Shown: piece after piece, positions 42,680 through 50,357 of the stretch
How positions within the stretch are numbered: position 1 is the stretch's first letter
How the letters are laid out: the number at the start of each line of letters is the position of its first letter
Assembly: GCF_007673775.1 (NCBI RefSeq)
Contig: NZ_VEAF01000008.1
Location: forward strand, 1 to 64,000
Direction of reading: 5' to 3'
DNA from: Curtobacterium sp. 9128
GTDB taxonomy: Bacteria > Actinomycetota > Actinomycetes > Actinomycetales > Microbacteriaceae
DNA: 64,000 nucleotides
Notes under the pieces: model-generated
The model's input: the letters and a program-made list of their open reading frames with translations, nothing else
Databases searched by the model: none
Told to the model about the DNA's origin: nothing
Program-made: the position numbers and the translations under genes

Positions 42680-45600
42680 ATGTCTCCCACACCCCCGGTC
42701 ATCACGTACCCGCCCGAGCTGCCCGTCTCGCAGCGCCGGGACGACATCGCCGCAGCCATCCGCGACAACCAGGTCGTGATCGTCGCCGGCGCGACCGGCT
42801 CGGGCAAGACGACGCAGCTGCCGAAGATCTGTCTGGAACTCGGGCGCGAACACATCGGACACACCCAGCCCCGACGCATCGCAGCGCGGACGATCGCCGA
42901 GCGGGTGTCCGAGGAACTCGGCGGCGAGCTCGGGGACCTCGTCGGCTACCAGGTGCGGTTCACCGACAAGGTGAGCGCGAACACCCGGGTCAAGCTGATG
43001 ACCGACGGCATCCTGCTCAACGAGATCCACTTCGACCGTGACCTGAAGCGGTACGACACGATCATCATCGACGAGGCGCACGAGCGCTCGCTGACGATCG
43101 ACTTCCTGCTCGGGTACCTCAAGCGCCTGCTCCCCCGACGCCCTGACCTCAAGCTCATCATCACGAGTGCGACGATCGACCCCGAGTCCTTCTCGAAGCA
43201 CTTCGGCGGCGCTCCGATCATCGAGGTCTCCGGGCGCACCTACCCCGTCGAGATCCGGTACCGCGCGCTCGTCGCCGAGGACCCGGACGACGACGGGGAC
43301 GACGACACCGACTCCCGCACGGCCGACGCCGGTCCGGGTGCGGATGACCGGGACACACTGACCGGCATCACCGACGCACTCGACGAACTCGCCCGCGAGG
43401 ACCCGGGCGACGTCCTCGTGTTCCTGTCCGGCGAGAACGAGATCCGTGATGCCCAGGACGCCATCGAGGGCAAGCACTACCCCGGCACCGAGGTCCTCCC
43501 GCTCTACGGTCGGCTCTCCGCTGCCGATCAGCACCGGGTGTTCCAACGGAGCGGGACGCCGGGGATCCGCCGGCGGGTGGTCCTCGCGACGAACGTCGCC
43601 GAGACCTCGCTCACCGTGCCGGGCATCAAGTACGTCGTCGACACGGGGACCGCCCGCATCTCCCGCTACTCCCCCCGGGCGAAGGTGCAGCGCCTGCCCA
43701 TCGAGGCGATCTCGCAGGCGAGCGCGAACCAGCGCTCGGGCCGAGCCGGCCGCACCAGTGCCGGCATCGCGATCCGGCTCTACTCCGAGGACGACTTCGA
43801 GCGCCGTCCGGAGTTCACCGATCCCGAGATCCTGCGGACCAACCTCGCGGCCGTGATCCTGCAGATGATCTCGCTGGGGTTCGGTGACATCGAGTCGTTC
43901 CCGTTCCTGCAGCCGCCGGACTCCCGCGGCGTGAAGGACGGCCTCGACCTCCTCCGCGAACTCCGCGCCGTGGACAAGGACGGTGCGATCACCAAGTCCG
44001 GGCGACAGCTGACCCGACTGCCGATCGACCCGCGCCTGGGCCGGATGGTCCTCGAAGCCGGGCGCCAGGGCGTCGGCCGCGAGGTCATCGCGGTCGTCTC
44101 GGCGCTGAGCATCCAGGATCCGCGTGAGCGTCCGCTCGAGAAGCGCGCACACGCCGACCAACTGCACGCCCGCTTCGCCGACCCGACGAGCGACTTCCTG
44201 ACGCTGCTCGGCCTGTGGAACTACCTCGAGGACAAGCAAGAAGAACTCTCCTCGAGCGCCTTCCGTCGACTGTGCAAGGCGGAGTTCCTCAACCACCTCC
44301 GCATCCGCGAGTGGCAGGACCTGTACCGGCAGCTCTCGCGCGCGGCCAAGCAGGTCGGCATCCACGTCGGGCGCGAGCGCAAGGACGACCCGGACGCCGT
44401 GCACCGCTCGTTGCTCGCCGGTCTCCTCAGCCAGATCGGTCTGCGCGACCGAGAGAAGCGTGACTACCTCGGCTCGCGCAACACCCGGTTCGTGCTCTTC
44501 CCGGGCAGCGTCTTGGCGAAGAAGCAGCCCGACGCCGTGATGGCAGCCGAGCTCGTCGAGACCAGCCGCCTGTTCGCCCGTACGGCCGCCAAGATCGATC
44601 CGGCGTGGACGGAGCAGCTCGCCGGCGACCTCCTCAAGCGGACCTACGGCGAACCGCACTGGGAGAAGAAGCAGGGGGCCGTCGTCGCACACGAGCGGGT
44701 GACGCTGTTCGGCGTCCCGATCGTGCAACGCCGCCGCGTGCAGTACGCCCGCATCGACCCGGTGCACTCGCGGGAGCTGTTCATCCGACATGCCCTGGTC
44801 GAGGGCGAGTGGGACTCGCAGCAGGCGTTCGACCGGGCCAACCGGAAGCTCCGGAAGGAACTCGAGCAGCTCGAGGAACGGACTCGGCGTCGCGACATCC
44901 TGCTCGACGACGAGACCGTCTACGAGTTCTACGACGCCCGCATCCCCGCCGAGGTGGCGACGACCCGCGACTTCGAGGGCTGGTGGCGCCACACTCGCCG
45001 CGACCAGCCCGAGCTCCTGACGATGCGCCGCCAGGACCTCCTCGACGAGTCCGCCGCCGAAGCGGCGCAGGACGAACAGGAGTACCCGACGCAGTGGCGC
45101 TCCGGTGACCAGCGCCTCGCGGTCCGGTACCGCTTCGAACCGGGCGCAGCCGACGACGGCGTCAGCGTGCAGGTGCCGCTCGCCCTGCTCCCCCGCATGC
45201 GCGAGGAGGGCTTCGACTGGCAGGTCCGCGGCCTCCGGAAGGAGCTCGTCACGGCGCTCATCAAGGCGCTGCCCAAGCAGATCCGGAAGAACGTGGTCCC
45301 CGCCGCCGACTGGGCGGAGAAGATCGTCGAGGAGCTCCCCGACGACGCACCGACGACCCCGACCGAGAGCTTCCGCGCGACGCTCGCGAAGACCATCCAG
45401 CGCATGACCTACGTGCCGGTGTCGGAGCAGGACTTCGACATGTCCCGCGTCCCCGCACATCTGCTGCCGACGTACGCCGTCGTCGACGAGCGGGGGCGCC
45501 GGGTCGAAGCCGGTAAGGACCTCTCCGCGCTGCAGACGAAGCTCAAGGACCGCACCCGGCAGAGCGTCGCCGCGGCGACGCAGCGGCCGGGTCGGCAGGG

Positions 45601-46528
45601 AGGCTCGGCACGGGTCGCCGAGGCGTCCTCCGGCCGGCAGGTGGAGCGGTCGGGGCTCGTGGCCTGGCCCGACGAGGACCTGCCGGAGACCCTCGACACC
45701 AGGCAGGCCGGTGGCGTCATCCGCGCCTACCCGGCGCTCGTCGAGGAGGGATCCGGTCCGAAGGCGACGGTCGGCGTCCAGCTCCTCGCGACCCCGTCGG
45801 ACCGCGCCGTGCGGATGCCCGCCGGTGTCCGACGCCTGGTGATGCTCGCGGTGCCGTCCCCCGTGTCCTACATCCAGTCGCACCTGACCTCGCAGGAGAA
45901 GCTCGCGCTCGCCGCCAGCCCCTACCCGTCGACGACGGCACTGTTCGACGACGTCCTCGCCGCCGTGGTGGACGCGGGCATCCGACGGGTCCACCCGGAC
46001 GGGATGCTCTTCACGAGGGCTGCGTTCGAGTCGGTGCGCGATGCCGTGTCAGCGTCGGTGGTCGACACGATGTTCGGCGCCGTGTCGGAGGTCGCGGCGG
46101 TGCTCGCGGCGCTGCGTTCCGCCGAGCGCGCTCTGAAGCAGGCCACGAACATGTCGTTGCTCCCCGCGCTCAACGACATGCGCCAGCAGCTCGAGCGCCT
46201 GGTGTTCCCCGGGTTCGTCTCGGTCGCCGGCGTCGACCGGCTGCGGCGCATCCGCGTGTACCTGCAGGGCGTCGAGGCGCGGGTCACCAAGCTCCTGCAG
46301 AACCCCGGGCGTGACGCCACGTGGATGCGCGAAGTGGCCGCAGCGACCGGCCGGTACGAGGACGCCGGCGGCACCTTCCCCCCTGCGGTCGGGGCGCACC
46401 CCGAACTCGTGCACGCCCGGTGGATGCTCGAGGAGTTCCGACTGAGCCTGTTCGCGCAGGAGCTCGGCACCGCCGAGACCGTCTCGCTCCAGCGCATCAC
46501 GAAGGCGCTGTCCGCCGCCTCCGCCTGA
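42680..46528 (+). CDS. hrpA: ATP-dependent RNA helicase HrpA
   Basis: The product has 1282 residues, the full length of the family. The DEAH helicase core has Walker A GATGSGKTTQLPK, motif II IIDEAHERSL, motif III ITSATID, and motif VI QRSGRAGRTSAG. The HA2 and OB-fold regions follow (about 420-700), then the large C-terminal DUF3418 domain to the end. It unwinds RNA and, in other bacteria, helps rescue stalled or collided ribosomes. ATG 42674 (two residues longer) is an alternative start. The opposite strand stays open for most of its length (42641-45994), an effect of codon use only. Confidence 0.96.
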   Translation: MSPTPPVITYPPELPVSQRRDDIAAAIRDNQVVIVAGATGSGKTTQLPKICLELGREHIGHTQPRRIAARTIAERVSEELGGELGDLVGYQVRFTDKVSANTRVKLMTDGILLNEIHFDRDLKRYDTIIIDEAHERSLTIDFLLGYLKRLLPRRPDLKLIITSATIDPESFSKHFGGAPIIEVSGRTYPVEIRYRALVAEDPDDDGDDDTDSRTADAGPGADDRDTLTGITDALDELAREDPGDVLVFLSGENEIRDAQDAIEGKHYPGTEVLPLYGRLSAADQHRVFQRSGTPGIRRRVVLATNVAETSLTVPGIKYVVDTGTARISRYSPRAKVQRLPIEAISQASANQRSGRAGRTSAGIAIRLYSEDDFERRPEFTDPEILRTNLAAVILQMISLGFGDIESFPFLQPPDSRGVKDGLDLLRELRAVDKDGAITKSGRQLTRLPIDPRLGRMVLEAGRQGVGREVIAVVSALSIQDPRERPLEKRAHADQLHARFADPTSDFLTLLGLWNYLEDKQEELSSSAFRRLCKAEFLNHLRIREWQDLYRQLSRAAKQVGIHVGRERKDDPDAVHRSLLAGLLSQIGLRDREKRDYLGSRNTRFVLFPGSVLAKKQPDAVMAAELVETSRLFARTAAKIDPAWTEQLAGDLLKRTYGEPHWEKKQGAVVAHERVTLFGVPIVQRRRVQYARIDPVHSRELFIRHALVEGEWDSQQAFDRANRKLRKELEQLEERTRRRDILLDDETVYEFYDARIPAEVATTRDFEGWWRHTRRDQPELLTMRRQDLLDESAAEAAQDEQEYPTQWRSGDQRLAVRYRFEPGAADDGVSVQVPLALLPRMREEGFDWQVRGLRKELVTALIKALPKQIRKNVVPAADWAEKIVEELPDDAPTTPTESFRATLAKTIQRMTYVPVSEQDFDMSRVPAHLLPTYAVVDERGRRVEAGKDLSALQTKLKDRTRQSVAAATQRPGRQGGSARVAEASSGRQVERSGLVAWPDEDLPETLDTRQAGGVIRAYPALVEEGSGPKATVGVQLLATPSDRAVRMPAGVRRLVMLAVPSPVSYIQSHLTSQEKLALAASPYPSTTALFDDVLAAVVDAGIRRVHPDGMLFTRAAFESVRDAVSASVVDTMFGAVSEVAAVLAALRSAERALKQATNMSLLPALNDMRQQLERLVFPGFVSVAGVDRLRRIRVYLQGVEARVTKLLQNPGRDATWMREVAAATGRYEDAGGTFPPAVGAHPELVHARWMLEEFRLSLFAQELGTAETVSLQRITKALSAASA

Positions 46529-46574
46529 CGGGTACCGTCGGTCCGAACAGCCACCGCACGACAGGAGTCCGCTC

Positions 46575-46943
46575 GTGATCGGTTCCCTCGACGTCATCGT
46601 CCTGGACTGTCCGGACACCCGGGCACTCGCACGGTTCTGGGCGGAGGTGCTCGGCGGCGAGATCGTCCAGTTCGACGAGGACTGGGCCGAGGTGATGCTG
46701 CCCGTCGCCGGGAGCCGCCCGATCGTCGCCTTCCAGCGGGTCGACGACCACCGGCCGCCCGAGTGGCCGGGACAACTGGTGCCGCAGCAGATCCACCTCG
46801 ACGTGAAGGTGGACGACCTCGACGCGGGTGAGACAGCGGTGCTCGCGATCGGAGCGAGGGCGACCGGAGCGGGGACCGACGGCTTCCGTGTCTACCTCGA
46901 CCCGGCCGGCCACCCCTTCTGCCTCATCCACCCGACCGACTGA
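46575..46943 (+). CDS. VOC family protein (glyoxalase/dioxygenase-like)
   Basis: The product has 122 residues from a GTG with AGGAG seven bases before it. Two beta-alpha-beta-beta-beta units are visible: VIVLDCPDTRALARFWAEVLGG, then QIHLDVKVDDLDAGE and VYLDPAGHPFCLI. This is the common glyoxalase-like subgroup found in actinobacteria, with uncertain metal use and unknown substrate. It follows hrpA at 46 bases. Confidence 0.88.
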   Translation: MIGSLDVIVLDCPDTRALARFWAEVLGGEIVQFDEDWAEVMLPVAGSRPIVAFQRVDDHRPPEWPGQLVPQQIHLDVKVDDLDAGETAVLAIGARATGAGTDGFRVYLDPAGHPFCLIHPTD

Positions 46944-46953
46944 GCATGGCCGG

Positions 46954-47068
46954 CAGACCGCCAGACCGAGCAAGCACGGCTGTCAGACCGCCGGACCGAG
47001 CAAGCGCCGCAGGCTGACCGCCAGACCGAGCAAGCACCGCAGGCAGACCGACCGACCGAGCGAGGTCG
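46954..47068. repeat. 30-bp tandem repeat, four copies
   Basis: Units of about 30 bp with core GACCGCCAGACCGAGCAAGC begin at 46954, 46984, 47014 and 47044. The last one is degenerate and touches the stop of the ABC permease gene at 47069. It fills the gap between convergent genes. Confidence 0.85.
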
Positions 47069-47719
47069 TCAGAGTTCGCGGCGCTCGTACAGCCGAGTCG
47101 AGACGAGCGCCGAGGCGACGAGCACGACGACACCCCCGACCAGCACCGCCACGACGACCACCGGCGACGGCCCTCCGCCGATCGTGACGGAGGTCGCACC
47201 GTCGAGCAGCCCCGTCTGCCCCGCCAACCACGACCCGACGGCGAGGACGGCGACCGGGATGTACAGCATCGGCCGGGCCCGGGTGTAGCCGAGTGCGAAG
47301 AACCACGGCAGCTGGACGGCGACACACGCCACCGTGACCCCGAAGGCCACGAGGAGCAGCGTCCCGACCGTCGACCACGCCATCGTCTCGTGTCGCACTG
47401 CCGCGGTGACCAGGGAGACCAGCACGCCGAGCGCCACCGCGGCGGCTGCGAAGGCGAGCACGGTCAGGAAGCGACCGACGACCACGTCCCGGCGCCGGAC
47501 CAGGGTGTTCGCGTACAGGGTGTCGAGCTGCCCGCGCTCGTCGCCCTGGAACGGGTAGGACACGGAGACGGCAGCGATCACCGCGCCCACCACGATGGCG
47601 AGTCCCGGGACGGGGATGACCGCCCCGAAGACGACCACGAACGCCAGCGGGACGAGTGCCCGTCGTGCCTGCGTCGTCGCGAAGCTGGTGATGTCGAACC
47701 TGGTGAACGCGGTGATCAC
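47069..47719 (-). CDS. ABC-2 type transporter permease
   Basis: The product has 216 residues from a GTG that overlaps the ATPase stop (GTGA). Six hydrophobic segments are visible from about residue 23 to 208. The hydrophilic stretch FQGDERGQLDTLYANTLVRRRDVV after the second helix is typical of the short ABC-2 permeases of Gram-positive bacteria. With the ATPase next door it forms an exporter of unknown cargo. Confidence 0.85.
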   Translation of the reverse strand: MITAFTRFDITSFATTQARRALVPLAFVVVFGAVIPVPGLAIVVGAVIAAVSVSYPFQGDERGQLDTLYANTLVRRRDVVVGRFLTVLAFAAAAVALGVLVSLVTAAVRHETMAWSTVGTLLLVAFGVTVACVAVQLPWFFALGYTRARPMLYIPVAVLAVGSWLAGQTGLLDGATSVTIGGGPSPVVVVAVLVGGVVVLVASALVSTRLYERREL

Positions 47720-48573
47720 TTGCGGGCCTCCTCGGCGAAGTGCACGACCACGTCGTCGGTGGTCGCCTGGTCGATGACGACGTCGGAGCCGAAGGCCGCG
47801 GTGTCGTCGGTACGGATGAGTGCCTCGTACCCGCCGCTCGGTCCCGTGCGGGCTCCGATCGCCGCGGTGCGCACCCCCGGTGTGATCGGGGTGCTGCTGC
47901 GGACGACGGCGAACCGGTCGTGCAGTTCGTCGAGCATCCCGGCGAAGACGACCCGACCGGCGTTCAGGACGACGATGTGGTCCGCGAGGTCGTCGAGCTC
48001 GGCCGTGATGTGGGTGGAGAACAACACCGAGTGGCCCGGGTCCGTCATGTACTCGCGGATCAGGTCGGCGAGCTCGCGGCGGGCGACCGGGTCGAGTCCG
48101 CTCGTCGGTTCGTCGAGCACGAGCAGGTCGGGGTCGTGTGCGAGCGCCATCGCCAGGGACAGCTTCACGGTCTGTCCGCGCGAGAGCGCGTCCACGCGGT
48201 TGCCCACCGGCAGTCCGAACCGGTCGAGCAGGTCTCGCCACGTCGACTCGTCCCAGTGCGCGTAGAGCCGCCCGATCCGCCGACCGATGGTGCCGACCCG
48301 CCACTCCGGAGCCGCGGTCACCCGGTCGAGCACCACGCCGACCCGGTCTCGCGCCCCGGGATGGGCGGCCGGGTCGCCGCCGAGGACCTGCACGGTGCCG
48401 GCGTCCGGCGTGAGCAGCCCGAGCATGCTCTTGAGGAGGGAGGTCTTCCCCGCGCCGTTCGGCCCCACGAGTCCGGTGACGTACCCGCTCGGGACGGTCA
48501 TCGTGACGTCGCGGAGCGCGAAGGCGTCGCGCTGTTTGGTCAGTCCCTGGACCGACACGGCGTTCATGGTCAT
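47716..48573 (-). CDS. ABC transporter ATP-binding protein
   Basis: The product has 285 residues from ATG 48573, which overlaps the GntR stop (ATGA); ATG 48585 is an alternative. Walker A is GPNGAGKTSLL, the signature is LSRGQTVKLSLAMAL, and Walker B is LLVLDEPTSGLD. The C-terminal 70 residues are an extra domain. In the YtrABCDEF-like arrangement of Firmicutes and actinobacteria, a GntR regulator, ATPase and ABC-2 permease respond to cell-wall-active agents; this three-gene unit fits that pattern. Confidence 0.92.
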   Translation of the reverse strand: MTMNAVSVQGLTKQRDAFALRDVTMTVPSGYVTGLVGPNGAGKTSLLKSMLGLLTPDAGTVQVLGGDPAAHPGARDRVGVVLDRVTAAPEWRVGTIGRRIGRLYAHWDESTWRDLLDRFGLPVGNRVDALSRGQTVKLSLAMALAHDPDLLVLDEPTSGLDPVARRELADLIREYMTDPGHSVLFSTHITAELDDLADHIVVLNAGRVVFAGMLDELHDRFAVVRSSTPITPGVRTAAIGARTGPSGGYEALIRTDDTAAFGSDVVIDQATTDDVVVHFAEEARK

Positions 48574-48944
48574 CGTTCGTTCCATTCCTCTTCGACCTTC
48601 TCGGTGATCTGGGTGAGGTCCATGCGTGCGACCCGTGCTGCTGCGACGACCTCCGCCACGGCGCGGTCGACCCGGTCGGCCAGCGCTGCGCTCGCGACCG
48701 CGGTGTCGACCGCCTGGACGACGAAGCCGCGACCGTGTTCGTTGACGACGATGCCCTCGGCGACGAGGTCGTTGTAGGCGCGCGTGACGGTGATCACGCT
48801 GACCCGGAGCTCCGCGGCGAGGCCCCGGAGCGACGGCAGCAGGGCTCCGGCCGGCGGGTCACCCGCGTGGACGGAGGAGCGGACCTGGTTCTTGATCTGC
48901 TCGTACATCGGCACGCCGCTGGTGGTGGAGAGGACGATGTGCAC
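48570..48944 (-). CDS. GntR family regulator, YtrA subfamily
   Basis: The product has 124 residues from a GTG with GGAG six to seven bases upstream. Residues 10-75 are a GntR winged helix: PMYEQIKNQVRSSVHAGD, LPSLRGLAAELRVSVITVTRAYNDLVAEGIV. The short C-terminal part (about 45 residues, two helices) marks the YtrA subfamily, whose regulators control ABC transporters. The operon promoter carries a perfect 12-bp inverted repeat, so it probably represses its own operon. Confidence 0.93.
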   Translation of the reverse strand: MHIVLSTTSGVPMYEQIKNQVRSSVHAGDPPAGALLPSLRGLAAELRVSVITVTRAYNDLVAEGIVVNEHGRGFVVQAVDTAVASAALADRVDRAVAEVVAAARVARMDLTQITEKVEEEWNER

Positions 48945-48957
48945 GCAGGCTCCGCTT

Positions 48958-48993
48958 CGCTCTACTGTTCATGAACACCATAACAGTAGAGCG
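48958..48993. promoter_or_regulatory. Operator of the GntR-ABC operon
   Basis: CGCTCTACTGTT (48958-48969) and AACAGTAGAGCG (48982-48993) form a perfect 12-bp inverted repeat with a 12-base spacer. It overlaps the -10 box and the expected transcription start of the operon promoter. Confidence 0.85.
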
Positions 48994-49013
48994 TTACCGC
49001 CGGTCGATGTCAA
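48985..49013 (-). promoter_or_regulatory. Consensus promoter of the GntR-ABC operon
   Basis: On the minus strand TTGACA (49013-49008) and TCTACT (48990-48985) are exactly 17 bases apart. The -35 box is a perfect consensus. Transcription would begin near 48978, with a leader of about 34 bases. The -35 overlaps the stop codon of the kinase gene that ends at 49010. Confidence 0.85.
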
Positions 49014-49516
49014 GCGTTCTGCGCGCGCACCCACCGGACGACGTCGGCGAGGAGCGGGTCGTGGCCGTCGGTGGTGTCGACCTCGAGCAGCGGGACGCCG
49101 AGGTCGAGTGGGCGTTCCACACGCGGCAGGTTCCCGCGCACGCGTGCTTCCATCGCCGCACCGTGACCGCGCGTTGCGAACCGTCCGAGGGCCAGGTCCG
49201 TCCGGCAGTGCACGTTGCAGACCACGCCCGCCGGAACGAGGACCGTCCGGACGTCGGCCTCGGACTGGTCCCGGTACAGCGTCGCGTCCGCGATCACGCT
49301 GCAGTCGGCGTCGGCGTACGCGGCGGTCATCCTCCAGAACAGCTCGACGCCGCGCGGGACGACGTCGCCACGCGTCAGGCCCGCACCGGCCATGAGCCCT
49401 GCGTACAGCTCGTCGCGTTCCACCCGGGGCCAGCCGAGCTCCGCCTGGAGTGCCCGAGCGAGCGTGCTCTTCCCGCTGCCCGGTGCCCCGCTCAGCAGCA
49501 CGATCGTCGCCGTCAT
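49010..49516 (-). CDS. AAA/P-loop kinase-like protein
   Basis: The product has 168 residues. Walker A is LLSGAPGSGKSTLARAL at 7-23; an ADATLYRD segment and a lid region with arginines follow (EARVRGNLPRVERP). This is the small zeta-toxin/gluconate-kinase-like group; the actual substrate is unknown. The ATG at 49516 has TACGCT seven bases upstream. It is divergent from the chloramphenicol acetyltransferase gene with 36 bases between starts. Confidence 0.8.
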   Translation of the reverse strand: MTATIVLLSGAPGSGKSTLARALQAELGWPRVERDELYAGLMAGAGLTRGDVVPRGVELFWRMTAAYADADCSVIADATLYRDQSEADVRTVLVPAGVVCNVHCRTDLALGRFATRGHGAAMEARVRGNLPRVERPLDLGVPLLEVDTTDGHDPLLADVVRWVRAQNA

Positions 49517-49523
49517 GTCCGCC

Positions 49524-49529
49524 AGCGTA
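49524..49529 (-). promoter_or_regulatory. -10 box for leaderless kinase gene
   Basis: TACGCT on the minus strand is seven bases before the ATG at 49516. Confidence 0.5.
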
Positions 49530-49552
49530 GGGACGTGCGCCAGAGTGGAGCC

Positions 49553-50218
49553 ATGACCGATCCAGCACCGTCGCCGATCGACCTCGCCACGTGGCCGCGC
49601 CGCGAGCACTTCGAGCACTACCGCGACGTCGTCCCCTGCACCTACGCCGCCACGGTCGACGTCGACGTGACCGCCTTCGTGCGGGCACTGCGCGAACACG
49701 GCCGGAAGACGTACCCAGCACAGATCTGGGCGCTCGCGACGGCGGTGAACCGGCATCCCGAGTTCCGGATGACGCTGCTGCCTGATCGGTCCCCCGCCGT
49801 GTGGGACGTCGTGCACCCGGGCTTCACGGTGTTCAACCCCGACCGCGAGACCTTCAGCGCGGTGTGGGTGCCGTACGACCCCGACTTCGACGCCTTCCAC
49901 GCCGCCGTCACCGAGGCACTCGTGACCCACCGCGGCGCGACCGCGATGTTCCCAGGACCGCCCGCGCCGCCGAACGCCTTCGACGTGTCGAGTCTGCCGC
50001 GCACGACGTTCTCCGGGTTCACGATCCAGGTCGGTGACGGCTGGGACCACCTGCTCCCGATCTTCACCATCGGGCGCCACCACGAGCGCGATGGTCGCAC
50101 CCTGATGCCGCTCGCGGTGCAGGTCCACCACGCGGCTGCCGACGGCTTCCACACCAGCCGGCTCATCTCGGACGTCGAGCAGCTCCTCGCCGAGCCGTCC
50201 TGGCTCGGCGTCGGCTGA
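49553..50218 (+). CDS. catA: Type A chloramphenicol O-acetyltransferase-like protein
   Basis: The product has 221 residues, as expected for CatA proteins. The catalytic motif is complete in VQVHHAAADGFHTSRLI, matching HHxxxDGxH with the general-base histidine. Other CAT segments are WPRREHFEHYR at the start, YPAQIWALATAVNRHPEFRM, FTVFNPDRETFSAVWV, and FTIQVGDGWDHLLPIFTIGRH. CAT acetylates the 3-hydroxyl of chloramphenicol with acetyl-CoA in the cytosol as a trimer. GGAG stands before the ATG. There is no mobile element beside it, so it looks chromosomal and long resident. Activity on chloramphenicol is likely but unproven. Confidence 0.9.
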   Translation: MTDPAPSPIDLATWPRREHFEHYRDVVPCTYAATVDVDVTAFVRALREHGRKTYPAQIWALATAVNRHPEFRMTLLPDRSPAVWDVVHPGFTVFNPDRETFSAVWVPYDPDFDAFHAAVTEALVTHRGATAMFPGPPAPPNAFDVSSLPRTTFSGFTIQVGDGWDHLLPIFTIGRHHERDGRTLMPLAVQVHHAAADGFHTSRLISDVEQLLAEPSWLGVG

Positions 50219-50243
50219 CCTCCGGCAGGGCGGTCGCCACGAG

Positions 50244-50343
50244 CGGACCACCGGCCGGGAGGATCGGGGCGGCCCGCACCCGAGCCTCCCGTCCGGACCA
50301 CCGGCCGGGAGGATCGGGGCGGGCCGCACCCGAGCCTGGCGTC
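50244..50343. repeat. 50-bp direct repeat, two copies, with family A core
   Basis: Two 50-bp units begin at 50244 and 50294, each starting CGGACCACCGGCCGGGAGGA and ending in a CCCGAGCCT segment. The copies differ at only a few bases. Within a unit GGGAGGATCGGGG and CCCGAGCCTCCC can pair. It lies between the convergent catA and binding-protein genes. Confidence 0.85.
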
Positions 50344-50357
50344 CGGACGTGGCCGGG

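Noticed and set aside
42641..45994. 1117-residue open frame opposite hrpA
   Set aside because: It mirrors the helicase gene through codon composition; the hrpA frame carries all helicase motifs.
49010..49516. Zeta toxin of a toxin-antitoxin pair
   Set aside because: The P-loop kinase has no small partner gene next to it and is too short for a typical zeta toxin.
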